From Nostoc sp. TCL240-02 (GTDB lineage Bacteria > Cyanobacteriota > Cyanobacteriia > Cyanobacteriales > Nostocaceae): a DNA stretch of 64,000 nucleotides. Where the stretch lies: assembly GCF_013343235.1 (NCBI RefSeq), contig NZ_CP040094.1:63501-127500 (forward strand), read 5' to 3'. Under the pieces are notes generated by a model that saw only the letters and a program-made list of their open reading frames with translations, made no database searches and had not been told where the DNA came from. The position numbers and the translations under genes are program-made. Shown here one piece after another: positions 38,421 to 47,447 of the stretch. Position 1 is the stretch's first letter. Each line of letters opens with the position of its first letter.

Positions 38421-39941
38421 CTATTTCCAATCTTTACCAATCCGAATTGTAAGGTCAGATTCTAAATCACCAACAGCCGCCACCTCAATTTGACCCAAGC
38501 CTAAGACTTTTTGCAAATCAACTCCAACTCGCCGATTGCCTTTTTGGACAATAATTTGAGTTTGACGTTGAGTATCTGGCCAATCAGGCACTTTGTAAAT
38601 TTTAGTAAAGCCTTTCTGTTTAAGATAAGCAATAACTTTTTCAGTTAGCTGAGGTTGATTAGAGGCATTTTGAATAGCAATTTTGAGGTTAGGAACCTGA
38701 CGCATATCTGGTTTAAGACCAGGTACATTTACCCCAACATAATCATTCAACAGGCTCTGTTGTCCAGTCATATCTAGCCAATAGCTATCAGGGTCTTTGC
38801 TAAAGCGGCTAAAAGTACCAGGCAACACCGTCATTTGGAAATTATCTCGATCTAGATTGAGGCCAAAGTTGACCAACGCCATCATTTCTTCCATCTTCAG
38901 GTTGGTATCAAAGTATTTTCGCATCAAGCGAGTTAATTGAGGCAACCGGGGTAAGATGGTAGGACTATTTAAGCGTTGCAGCAATGCTGCTGTTAGTGCT
39001 TGCTGACGCTGCACTCTTGCCAAATCTCCCAAACCTGGTTCGCGGAACCGCACAAACTGTTCTGCTTGTTCGCCGTTGAGGGTTTGCCAGCCACTGACTA
39101 AATTAATCGACAGCCGACTGCTAGAGTCTTTATATGTCATTGATTGGGGAACAAAGACCTCGACTCCGCCTAACTGATCGACTAACTGCCGTAAGCCGCT
39201 AGTAGAAATACGGATGTAGCGATCGATTGGGGCATTATTTAAGGTACGACTAACTACCCGTGCTGCCAAGACTGGGCCGCCTTTAGCATTGGCATCAGAT
39301 ACCTTAGTTAATCCCTTTTCTCCCTTTTCGGGGATGGCAATCATCGTATCTTTAGGAATAGAAAGCACCCGTACAGATTTTTCACCAGGGTTAAGCCGTA
39401 CTAACAGCATAGAGTCGCTTTTGCCAGCAAAGCTTTCTGGTGAACCATCAACAGTACCGTTAACTGGTTCAATCCCCATAATTAAGATATTCATGGGTCG
39501 TGAAAGCTGATACTGGGAAAGTTTGCCCCACAATTCCCCTGGTAATGGGATTTTTATCTCGTCTTTAGCATTAGTTCCCAAATCTTCATCTGTTCGATCG
39601 AGATTGCTCCACAAAGGAGTCCACAGCGCTAAAGTTGAGACTAGCAGCCCAGATAAGATGATGCCGATAACAATCGTCATGATCCACAATAACCATCGAG
39701 GCATGGTTAAGCCCAGTCTCTCGTAAAGCTGATTGGGAATCGCGCCCACTGATTCGACGACGCTACGGTTCGGATTGGCTGGCGGGTTTAGTTCGACATC
39801 CTCCTCCTCTGAGTCGGCTACTGGTGCTGGCGTTACCTGATTTTCCGTGCGTTGAATTTGCTGCGATCGCACCTCAGTTTCAAATTCTATAACTTGCTGA
39901 GATGTAACCGGATTTTCCGACCATTCGACTTGTTTTATCAC
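38421..39941 (-). CDS. LytR-CpsA-Psr (LCP) family glycopolymer ligase
   Basis: 506 residues from GTG 39941, preferred because GGGGAG lies five bases upstream. Cytoplasmic acidic N-terminal region, one membrane helix (WLLWIMTIVIGIILSGLLVS) near residue 95, then the LCP domain: MNILIMGIEP, DSMLLVRLNPGEKSVRVLSIPKDTMI, LVDQLGGVEVFVP and FVRFREPGLGDLARVQRQQ with the Arg and Asp residues that hold the lipid pyrophosphate. A LytR_C-like domain follows (LKIAIQNASNQPQLTEKVIAYLKQKG). LCP enzymes attach lipid-linked glycopolymers to peptidoglycan. It is divergent from the mannose-1-phosphate guanylyltransferase, 115 bp away, so a shared surface-polysaccharide role is plausible. Confidence 0.92.
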   Translation of the reverse strand: MIKQVEWSENPVTSQQVIEFETEVRSQQIQRTENQVTPAPVADSEEEDVELNPPANPNRSVVESVGAIPNQLYERLGLTMPRWLLWIMTIVIGIILSGLLVSTLALWTPLWSNLDRTDEDLGTNAKDEIKIPLPGELWGKLSQYQLSRPMNILIMGIEPVNGTVDGSPESFAGKSDSMLLVRLNPGEKSVRVLSIPKDTMIAIPEKGEKGLTKVSDANAKGGPVLAARVVSRTLNNAPIDRYIRISTSGLRQLVDQLGGVEVFVPQSMTYKDSSSRLSINLVSGWQTLNGEQAEQFVRFREPGLGDLARVQRQQALTAALLQRLNSPTILPRLPQLTRLMRKYFDTNLKMEEMMALVNFGLNLDRDNFQMTVLPGTFSRFSKDPDSYWLDMTGQQSLLNDYVGVNVPGLKPDMRQVPNLKIAIQNASNQPQLTEKVIAYLKQKGFTKIYKVPDWPDTQRQTQIIVQKGNRRVGVDLQKVLGLGQIEVAAVGDLESDLTIRIGKDWK

Positions 39942-40056
39942 AATTATCTCCCCACTCAACCACTCCCTAAAAGTATGTTAATCCAAGCTACAGATATTGC
40001 CAGTGGAAAGGCTCACTGTAAACTTATAATGTTCTTCGGTAGGCGTGTATGACAAC

Positions 40057-41178
40057 ATGAATACTTTATTGTTCCCCGTAATCCTGGCTGGTGGTAAAGG
40101 TGAACGTTTTTGGCCCCTGAGTCGCAAAGACCGACCTAAACAATTTTTAAGTCTTGATGGTAGCTCTAGAAGTTTATTACAAGCAACCGCCGATCGATTG
40201 ATAAAACTCGGTGGCGGTGAGTCCAGCGCGGTCTTGGGGGTTTCCCCCATGAGCGACTGGCGAACCCGAACGGGGTGGGATTCCTTGTGGGTGATCACTT
40301 CTAGTCAGATAGCTGAAGGGGTAAGACAACAATTACCCGATCTACCAGTTGAAAACTTACTAATTGAGTCGGAAGGCAGAGACACAGCCGCAGCCGTTGC
40401 TTGGACAAGTTTAGAAATCAAACAGCGCTATGGAGAAGACGCTGTGATTGGCTTTTTCCCTGCTGACCACTGGATTGCTGACGAAGAAGCGTTTGCACAC
40501 ACATTAAGCGCGGCTACGCAACTGGCAGCAAGCACAGCAGCGATCGTTACACTAGGGATCAAACCTACTTTTCCATCAACCGGTTACGGCTACATTGAAC
40601 AAGGTGAAAAGATAGGTAGCTTTAATGAGTTGCCAGCTTATCACGTCAATCGCTTTACTGAAAAGCCCAACCGCGAAACGGCAGAGACTTTTTTATCTAC
40701 GGGACGTTTTAGCTGGAATAGTGGAATGTTCGTTTTTCGGGCAGGGGTTGTTCTCAAGGAACTACACACCCATGCTCCAGAAATTATCGAACCTTTAGAA
40801 CAACAGGGTGCTGATATTTATCCCCAGTTGCCTAAGAAGAGTATAGACTATGCCCTAATGGAAAAGACAACTTTAGCATACGTTTTGCCAGTTGATTTTG
40901 GTTGGGATGATTTAGGAGATTGGAATGCGATCGAGCGGTTACTCAAAACAGAAGAGAATCCCAATGTAGAACTTGCTACCCACGTAGGGCTAGATACGCA
41001 GGGGGCGATTATTTATGCCTCAAATCCAGAGGATGTAGTTGTTACAATTGGTTTAGAGGACGTGGTGATTGTGCGCGATCGCAATGTCACCCTCGTTGTT
41101 AAAAAAGAACGTACCCAGGAAATTAAGCAGATCCTTAAAATTCTCCAAAGCGATTCTCGATTTACTGACCTGCTGTAA
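40057..41178 (+). CDS. manC: Mannose-1-phosphate guanylyltransferase with an in-frame repeat insertion
   Basis: 373 residues from ATG 40057; the frame opens at GTG 40045. Signature FPVILAGGKGERFWPLSRKDRPKQFL (nucleotide binding), EGRDTAAAVAWTSLEI, FFPADHWI and FTEKPNRETAETFL identify the GDP-mannose pyrophosphorylase domain; there is no fused isomerase domain. The enzyme makes GDP-mannose for glycans. Between the conserved DRLIKLGGG and WDSLWVITS lie 19 extra residues (ESSAVLGVSPMSDWRTRTG, 40219-40275). Their DNA is a copy of a dispersed palindromic repeat also present at 9755-9839. The insert falls in a loop after the first strand-helix units, so activity may be kept. Confidence 0.92.
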   Translation: MNTLLFPVILAGGKGERFWPLSRKDRPKQFLSLDGSSRSLLQATADRLIKLGGGESSAVLGVSPMSDWRTRTGWDSLWVITSSQIAEGVRQQLPDLPVENLLIESEGRDTAAAVAWTSLEIKQRYGEDAVIGFFPADHWIADEEAFAHTLSAATQLAASTAAIVTLGIKPTFPSTGYGYIEQGEKIGSFNELPAYHVNRFTEKPNRETAETFLSTGRFSWNSGMFVFRAGVVLKELHTHAPEIIEPLEQQGADIYPQLPKKSIDYALMEKTTLAYVLPVDFGWDDLGDWNAIERLLKTEENPNVELATHVGLDTQGAIIYASNPEDVVVTIGLEDVVIVRDRNVTLVVKKERTQEIKQILKILQSDSRFTDLL

Positions 41179-41256
41179 AAGTTAGAACCCTTGGCAGAGG
41201 CTAAAAAGTCTGTTTTCCTATTATAACTTGACTGTCTGTTATTTTATCTGACAGTT

Positions 41257-41544
41257 ATGAACATTATTAGCTTTGAGCCTCTCGCCAAGACAATGGCAAT
41301 CGAGTCTATTACAGCCTATCAAAAATATATTTCTCCTTCCAAAGGATTTAGTTGTTCCCATCGCTTATTACACGGTGGGGATTCCTGCTCTAATTACATT
41401 AAACGAATGCTAAGTGAACATAAGCTCCACGAAGCCATACAATCATCCCTAAAAAGATTCCAAAGCTGTGGCGCAGCTAGCAAAACTTTAAAAGCTAAAG
41501 CCAACTTCCGTTGTATTGTCATCCCCTGTTGTTTACCTCTTTAA
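41257..41544 (+). CDS. yidD: Membrane protein insertion efficiency factor YidD
   Basis: 95 residues. Family pattern ITAYQKYISPSKGFSCSHRLLHGGDSCSNYIKRML with the conserved Cys residues, then a Cys-rich tail (FRCIVIPCCLPL). YidD helps YidC-dependent insertion at the inner face of the membrane; the family's usual genomic partner yidC/rnpA is not nearby. A second in-frame ATG at 41293 (MAIESITAYQ) would remove 12 residues and may be the true start. Confidence 0.85.
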   Translation: MNIISFEPLAKTMAIESITAYQKYISPSKGFSCSHRLLHGGDSCSNYIKRMLSEHKLHEAIQSSLKRFQSCGAASKTLKAKANFRCIVIPCCLPL

Positions 41545-41574
41545 CTCCCTGCGTCTTTGCAGTTATTTACAAAA

Positions 41575-43218
41575 ATGTTCCTCACCCAAACTGTTCCCCG
41601 TCAACGAGAAATTCTTGAAGTATTCCTTCGCAATGGCTGGGACTATATGCGAAGGTTACTTACTGGTGGCAAAGCTGATGAACCCCAGTTACCTACACCT
41701 GCGGTTTTAAAAAATATCTTGGTAGACTTGGGGCCAGTTTACGTCAAACTTGGCCAGCTAATGTCTACACGTCCAGATTTACTAAACGCCGCCTACATTG
41801 AGGAACTATCAACTTTACAAGACGAAGTACCGCCAGTACCTTGGTCAGAGATAGAAATAATCCTTCGCAAAGAATTAAAACGCCCACTAGCAGAAACCTT
41901 CAAGACAGTTAACCCGATCCCAGTAGCGGCGGGATCAATTGCCCAGACACATCGCGCTACATTAGCAGATGGTCGAGAAGTCGCTTTGAAAGTCCAACGT
42001 CCGGGAATCGATCTAACTATTGGTCAAGATATTGCTTTAATTCAAGGTATAGCCGATTTAGTAGCGCGGACTGAATTTGGGCAAACTTATGAAATCAAAT
42101 CCATCGCTGAAGAATTCACCAAAGCCCTAGAAGCCGAGTTAGATTTTACACGGGAAGCGGGTTTTACAGACCAACTGCGGCGCAACTTATCTAAAAGTCG
42201 CTGGTTTGATCCCACGCAAATAGTGGTTGCAGAGATTAATTGGGAATTGACCACAGAAAAATTACTGGTGATGGAATGGTTAGATGGAGTACCATTCTTG
42301 TCGGCAGATTTAAACAATAATAATGGTAAAGACCCTGCCGTAGAGCGTAAAGAAATAACTACTTTGTTATTTCGGGTATTTTTTCAGCAACTATATATTG
42401 ATGGCTTTTTTCACGCCGATCCCCATCCAGGAAACTTGTTTTATCTCACAGATGGGCGTGTTGCTCTCTTAGACTGTGGCATGGTGGGAAGACTTGATCC
42501 CCGCACACAGCAGATATTAACAGAGATGTTGTTAGCGATCGTTGATTTAGATGCTCAAAGGTGCGCTCAGTTAACTTTGCAGCTCTCAGATTCTGCTCAA
42601 CCAGTTATTTTGTCGCGGTTAGAAAATGATTACGATCGCATGTTGCGAAAGTATCATAATGTCAGCTTAACGCAAATAAACTTTAGTCAGATAATTTATG
42701 AAGTTTTACAAGTTGCCCGTAACAATAAAATTAGATTACCTAGCAATATGGGTTTGTATGCCAAAACCCTAGCGAATTTAGAAGGTGTAGCGCGGACATT
42801 CAACCCAGAGCTTAATTTTTTCGATGAAGTTAAACCATTAATTACAGACTTGTTTCGTCGGCAATTATTAGGCGATAATCCAGTGCGATCGCTATTACGG
42901 ACAGCCTTAGATATTAAAAGTCTGTCTCTCCAATCTCCTCGCCAAATAGAACTGCTATTAGACCGAGTTACCTCAGAAACCTTACAGTGGAATCTCTCGC
43001 TGCGGGGTTTAGATGGGGTGCGGCGCACGATGGACGATGCAGCTAACCGACTATCTTTTAGTATACTAGTAGGTTCGCTGATTATGGGTGCAGCAATTAT
43101 TTCCACCAGAGCGCAGACAAGTCAGCTATCTTTTTTAAGCACCGCCCTTTTTGCCGTTGCTAGCTTATTGGGTTTGTGGTTAATTATCAGTACATTGCGA
43201 TCGGGACGTTTGCGGTAA
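41575..43218 (+). CDS. AarF/ABC1/UbiB family atypical kinase
   Basis: 547 residues from ATG 41575 (a TTG at 41557 precedes it). The KxGQ motif is KLGQLMSTRPDLL, the Ala-rich loop is PVAAGSIAQTHRATL, Lys in VALKVQRPG, the Glu-Asp motif ELDFTREA, the catalytic loop FFHADPHPGNLF and the DFG-like LLDCGMVG. Two membrane helices close the protein (ILVGSLIMGAAIISTRA, ALFAVASLLGLWLIIST). The family supports quinone or isoprenoid-lipid metabolism; cyanobacteria have several paralogues, so the substrate is open. Confidence 0.93.
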   Translation: MFLTQTVPRQREILEVFLRNGWDYMRRLLTGGKADEPQLPTPAVLKNILVDLGPVYVKLGQLMSTRPDLLNAAYIEELSTLQDEVPPVPWSEIEIILRKELKRPLAETFKTVNPIPVAAGSIAQTHRATLADGREVALKVQRPGIDLTIGQDIALIQGIADLVARTEFGQTYEIKSIAEEFTKALEAELDFTREAGFTDQLRRNLSKSRWFDPTQIVVAEINWELTTEKLLVMEWLDGVPFLSADLNNNNGKDPAVERKEITTLLFRVFFQQLYIDGFFHADPHPGNLFYLTDGRVALLDCGMVGRLDPRTQQILTEMLLAIVDLDAQRCAQLTLQLSDSAQPVILSRLENDYDRMLRKYHNVSLTQINFSQIIYEVLQVARNNKIRLPSNMGLYAKTLANLEGVARTFNPELNFFDEVKPLITDLFRRQLLGDNPVRSLLRTALDIKSLSLQSPRQIELLLDRVTSETLQWNLSLRGLDGVRRTMDDAANRLSFSILVGSLIMGAAIISTRAQTSQLSFLSTALFAVASLLGLWLIISTLRSGRLR

Positions 43219-43302
43219 AGTCTATGTGTTGTGCATAATGCCCACCACAGTTAATCATGATATGTCACTGTCAAAAATCCCTGCTTTCGTATTTGGAACC
43301 AC

Positions 43303-43388
43303 GCTTACGCAAAACTATATGCTGTAGGGGCAATTATGAATTGCCCCTACCTGAAAATCTTTATTTTTACCTATTGTTTGCGTAAGTC
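43303..43388. mobile_element. MITE-like element, copy 1
   Basis: About 86 bp bounded by inverted repeats GCTTACGCAAAAC and GTTTGCGTAAG, with a central palindrome (GTAGGGGCAATT / AATTGCCCCTAC). Its reverse complement aligns along its whole length with 47213-47301. The right end lies directly against the ATG of the ABC transporter gene. Confidence 0.75.
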
Positions 43389-44381
43389 ATGATAAAAAAT
43401 ATGTCAATTATTGTTGCTGAAAATCTGAGTAAATCTTATCCAGTAGCAGTTAAAAGTCCGGGTATTAAAGGAACAATCACCCATTTTTTCCGCCGTACCT
43501 ACCGCTCAATTAAAGCAGTGCAGGATGTTTCCTTTGAAATTGCCCCCGGTGAAGTAGTGGGGTTTTTGGGCCCAAATGGTGCTGGAAAAACCACCACACT
43601 AAAAATGCTCACGGGGCTGATTCATCCCTCTAGCGGTACAGTTCAAGTAGCTGGACAAATTCCGTTTCAGCGTAAAGAAGCATTTTTGCAAAAAATTACC
43701 TTGGTGATGGGGCAAAAACAGCAGCTAATTTGGGACTTACCAGCACTGGATTCTTTGAGAATTAATGCTGCTGTATACAACATCTCTGATAAAGAGTTTC
43801 AACGGCGGGTAGGAGAATTAACAGAGATGCTTTCCCTGGAAGGCAAACTGACCCAACCGGTACGGAAGCTATCTTTGGGTGAGCGGATGAAGGCAGAATT
43901 GCTAGCAGCACTTTTGCACCGTCCCCATGTATTGTTCCTCGATGAACCGACTCTGGGATTAGATGTAAATGCTCAGGTCGCGGTACGCGATTTTTTGCGC
44001 GACTACAATCAGCGTTATCAGGCTACAGTGCTGTTGACGAGTCATTACATGGCTGATATTACAGCTTTGTGTCAACGAGTGCTGTTGATTCACCAAGGAA
44101 GCCTGATGTATGACGGTAGTTTAGATGGACTACTAGAACGTTTTGCCCCTTACCGGGAAGTCTATATAGAGTTAGCCCAACCTCTACCAATGGAAAAACT
44201 TATGACTTATGGGGATGTGAAACTCTTAGAAGGGCGATCGGTGCATTTTATGGTATCTAGAGAGGCGCTTACCCGCACGGTATCTAAAATTTTGACGGAT
44301 TTGGAGGTAATTGATTTAACTGTCACTGAACCGCCTGTAGAAGAAGTAATTGGGCGAGTTTTTCAGGCAGGTGTTGTGTAG
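43389..44381 (+). CDS. ABC-2 type exporter ATP-binding protein
   Basis: 330 residues; ATG 43401 (MSIIVAENLSKSYP) may be the true start, since the upstream bases belong to a mobile element. Walker A GPNGAGKTT, Q-loop-type MGQKQQLIW, signature KLSLGERMKAELLAALL, Walker B VLFLDEPTLGLD and H-loop LTSHYM are intact. A C-terminal extension of ~90 residues follows, as in the NatA/DrrA-like group. The permease gene follows 46 bp later, so the two form one operon. Many such loci have two permease genes; only one is here. The substrate is unknown. Confidence 0.92.
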   Translation: MIKNMSIIVAENLSKSYPVAVKSPGIKGTITHFFRRTYRSIKAVQDVSFEIAPGEVVGFLGPNGAGKTTTLKMLTGLIHPSSGTVQVAGQIPFQRKEAFLQKITLVMGQKQQLIWDLPALDSLRINAAVYNISDKEFQRRVGELTEMLSLEGKLTQPVRKLSLGERMKAELLAALLHRPHVLFLDEPTLGLDVNAQVAVRDFLRDYNQRYQATVLLTSHYMADITALCQRVLLIHQGSLMYDGSLDGLLERFAPYREVYIELAQPLPMEKLMTYGDVKLLEGRSVHFMVSREALTRTVSKILTDLEVIDLTVTEPPVEEVIGRVFQAGVV

Positions 44382-44427
44382 CGATCGCTGCCAGAAATAG
44401 AGTTGCCAAGGGGAGAATGCACTATAA

Positions 44428-45216
44428 ATGAAAAAGATGATTAGAAAAGCCCTAACTTTGCTGTCAGTATACTATGCCTATATGGTTGAGTATCGAGCAG
44501 AACTAATTTTATGGGTGTTGGCTGGGTCTTTGCCGATCATTCTCATGGGTATCTGGATACAGGCAGCACAAGGTGGACAATTTGGGCTATCACCTGTGGA
44601 TTTTGCCCGTTACTTTATCACGGTTTTCGTTGTAAGACAATTAACAGTTGTTTGGGTAATTTGGGACTTTGAAAAAGAGGTTGTGGAAGGCAAGCTTTCG
44701 CCCAAATTGCTACAACCACTCGACCCAGTATGGCATCATGTCGCGGGACATATTTCTGAAAGATTTGCTAGGCTATCGTTTGCTTTTTTATTAGTAGCAT
44801 TATTTTTTATTCTTTATCCCCAAGCTTTTTGGGTACCAAGTTTAAGTAGATTTTTGCTGTTTATATTGGCAGTGGCGCTAGCTTTTACTTTGCGGTTTAC
44901 GATTCAGTACACCTTTGCTATGTTGACCTTTTGGACAGAACGGGCTAGTGCTTTAGAAAATTTTTGGTTGTTGTTTTATCTATTTTTATCTGGTTTGATA
45001 GCACCTTTAGAGGTTTTTCCAGAATCTATGCGGACAATAGTGATGTTTACGCCTTTTCCGTATTTGATTGATTTTCCTGCGAGTCTTTTGGTAGGGCTAC
45101 CTGTGGATATAGGGCGAGGATTTGGGTCAATATTCGGTTGGCTATTAGTGTTTTTGGGCGCGAATCGCTTGCTGTGGCGTGCAGGTTTGAAGCGGTATTC
45201 TGGGATGGGAGCATAA
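44428..45216 (+). CDS. ABC-2 family membrane permease (DUF990-like)
   Basis: 262 residues with six hydrophobic segments (for example LILWVLAGSLPIILMGIWI, FAFLLVALFFILYP, FLLFILAVALAFTLRF, FWLLFYLFLSGLIAPLEVFPE). The SGLIAPLEVFPESMRTIVMFTPFPYLIDFPASLLVG stretch is typical of ABC-2 exporter permeases. It pairs with the ATPase just upstream. The ATG at 44428 gives a basic N terminus ahead of the first helix. Confidence 0.9.
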   Translation: MKKMIRKALTLLSVYYAYMVEYRAELILWVLAGSLPIILMGIWIQAAQGGQFGLSPVDFARYFITVFVVRQLTVVWVIWDFEKEVVEGKLSPKLLQPLDPVWHHVAGHISERFARLSFAFLLVALFFILYPQAFWVPSLSRFLLFILAVALAFTLRFTIQYTFAMLTFWTERASALENFWLLFYLFLSGLIAPLEVFPESMRTIVMFTPFPYLIDFPASLLVGLPVDIGRGFGSIFGWLLVFLGANRLLWRAGLKRYSGMGA

Positions 45217-45290
45217 ATAATCATAATTACTAAAGTGGCGACATATTATGATTGACTAAACCTATACCCTGATATACTTTGCTATATATT

Positions 45291-47171
45291 TTATAAATTA
45301 CTTGGTATCGTCTTAAAGTTTTCTGCCGTCCCTAATGAATAATCTTCTAACTTAAAATCAGCAAAAGGTTTCTTTTCTAACCGATCTCGTAGTGCTTCAT
45401 CGAGAATGACACCTGCGGATTTATTTTTCACACCAATAATTATAATACTTCTCTGATATGTAGTTAAATCCTGATTTGCCTGACAATTACTCCGTTGAAA
45501 TTGTCCTAAATTTAATATTCTATAACCTTTGACACTTGGTGTATTAATAAATAATTTTTTGACTAAAAATTGAATTTTTTTAGAACGTTCTAGAGCTATT
45601 CGCTGTTGAACTGCTATATTACCCTTACAAGCAACTGTACCTACAGAGATAATTTCCCTGGGTTCATCCATTATCTTTTGTATCCCTTCTTGTTCTAAGT
45701 TCAACTTTAAAAGGTCTATACTAATAATTTCATCATCATATTTAATTTGAAAATTGCTACCTAAAAGCCATTTATATTCTAGTGATAAAACAGCGATATT
45801 AAATTCGGCTCTCCTTCCTTGGCTATCTCTACCTTCTTGATAAGAAAAATAATCAATCTTACCTCTCTTTTCGGGAGATTGCCCATAATTTGAATTCACA
45901 GTAAATTTTGAGTTTCGCATTGCTAAAGCCACTATACTAAGTAACCCTAATATCACTAGCAAACCTGCAAAAAATTTCAGTAGTGGTACTTCTTCTGGCT
46001 CTTTCTGTAGCGATGATAAAGTTTTAGGAATTGGCGGGGACAACTCTTCTGTGTTCAAATCGATTACTAAATTAATATTTTCAGGAGTAGTTTCTGTTAG
46101 CTGCGTTTCAACAAAAGAGGCAGGAGGAATACTATTTTCTGGTTCCTGCTCCGACAAAAGCGAGATTGGCTCTGAATCCTCGACTTCTGAAAGTGGCTCC
46201 TCTACTTTGCGGGAATCTGGCGCAACTGGCGGGGTTGAATCCTCATCTGAGCAGAACTTTTTGCCTTCTTCAATGTGTTCTAGGCGCTGCAAAATTTCTT
46301 GGGCATTAGCAGGACGCTTTTTTATATCTGCTGCTGTGAGCCAATCAATTAAATTTAATAGTAAGGGTGAAATATCGATGGCATGATTTTGCCAGTGCAA
46401 TACATTTTGCTGAACATCATACATATCTAAGGGATGCTGTCCCGTTAGCAAAAATATAAAGGTGCGTCCCAAAGCAAAGAAATCTGATTGTGGTACTGCT
46501 TGACCATTCATTTGTTCTGGAGCGCTGTAGCCAGATGACATAAGTGCTGTCATTCCATCGCCATTGCTAAGTTGGTCTGGGTCGGTTCTGTCAATTTCAG
46601 TGGCTGTGCCAAAATCAATCAGTACCAAGTCCCCCCAATCCTTCCCAAGGGGGGATCTAATCATGATATTAGATGGCTTAATATCTCGATGCAGGTATTG
46701 TTTACCATGCATTAAATCTAAAATTTCCACTAATTGTTTTAGCCAAGCTACAGCTTGGTCTTCGGAAATGGGGCGATTCTGCTGTAGCCACTGTACTAAG
46801 TTGTACCCGTCGATTTTTTCCATTGCAATACAATGCAACACTAAACCATGTCGGGTTTGATACTGAAAGTAACTATCTTCTTTGGGAATGCCGGGATGGT
46901 TGAGTTGTTCCAGTACGGTTACTTCTTGCTGAAATAGTTCTACTGCTTTGGCGTTACCTGATAAATCCTCTTTGAGTATTTTGAGGATTTTAGGAGTATC
47001 TTGTTCGTATGCTTCATAAACTTTACTAAACCCTGTTTTGTCACTCAACAGGCACTTCACCCGATAACGCCCTAGCAATTCCAAATGGGAACCACAACTT
47101 TGACAAAAGCGGTTTTGTTCATTATTCGGGTGATTTGGTGTAGGGCAAACGGGGTTGATACAAAGGCTCAT
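45291..47171 (-). CDS. Ser/Thr protein kinase with 4-Cys prefix
   Basis: 626 residues. The N terminus carries the zinc-binding-like 4-Cys prefix of a cyanobacterial kinase subgroup (Cys 4, 9, 24 and 27: CINPVC ... FCQSC). Kinase domain at ~33-300 with Lys in KILKILKED, HRDIKPSNIM and DFG in VLIDFGTA, so it looks active. A membrane helix (LLKFFAGLLVILGLLSIVALAM) lies near residue 405, followed by a ~190-residue extracytoplasmic domain (strand-helix pattern, with ALERSKKIQFLVKKL) that may act as a sensor. Between SNIM and LVLIDFG the DNA (about 46625-46660) resembles a CCCCCC/GGGGGG dispersed repeat, adding some ten residues in frame. Confidence 0.9.
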   Translation of the reverse strand: MSLCINPVCPTPNHPNNEQNRFCQSCGSHLELLGRYRVKCLLSDKTGFSKVYEAYEQDTPKILKILKEDLSGNAKAVELFQQEVTVLEQLNHPGIPKEDSYFQYQTRHGLVLHCIAMEKIDGYNLVQWLQQNRPISEDQAVAWLKQLVEILDLMHGKQYLHRDIKPSNIMIRSPLGKDWGDLVLIDFGTATEIDRTDPDQLSNGDGMTALMSSGYSAPEQMNGQAVPQSDFFALGRTFIFLLTGQHPLDMYDVQQNVLHWQNHAIDISPLLLNLIDWLTAADIKKRPANAQEILQRLEHIEEGKKFCSDEDSTPPVAPDSRKVEEPLSEVEDSEPISLLSEQEPENSIPPASFVETQLTETTPENINLVIDLNTEELSPPIPKTLSSLQKEPEEVPLLKFFAGLLVILGLLSIVALAMRNSKFTVNSNYGQSPEKRGKIDYFSYQEGRDSQGRRAEFNIAVLSLEYKWLLGSNFQIKYDDEIISIDLLKLNLEQEGIQKIMDEPREIISVGTVACKGNIAVQQRIALERSKKIQFLVKKLFINTPSVKGYRILNLGQFQRSNCQANQDLTTYQRSIIIIGVKNKSAGVILDEALRDRLEKKPFADFKLEDYSLGTAENFKTIPSNL

Positions 47172-47212
47172 GAGTGGCTTATCCGTACTTTAACAGTTAT
47201 CAGTTATTAGCA

Positions 47213-47301
47213 GGATTTACGCAAACAATAGCCAAAACCCTTATTTTCAGGTAGGGTAAATTCATAAATTTCCCCGAAGCATCTGTAGTTTTGCGTAAAT
47301 C
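47213..47301. mobile_element. MITE-like element, copy 2
   Basis: About 89 bp with inverted ends GGATTTACGCAAAC and GTTTTGCGTAAATC. It matches the reverse complement of 43303-43388 along most of its length (shared CAAACAATAG, TTTTCAGGTAGGG, TTCATAA and TAGTTTTGCGTAA). It lies just upstream of the Ser/Thr kinase start. Confidence 0.75.
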
Positions 47302-47447
47302 ATAATTATTTATCAGTGACCAATGAATGCTGATGACTGATAACTAATAACTGATTTAAGGGAAGCGTAGCCGCTTATCGCTAAACATCCTTCCTATTCA
47401 TTCTTCTGTTGCCGGATGATAATCCCGTCTAATAATAATGAGATTTT

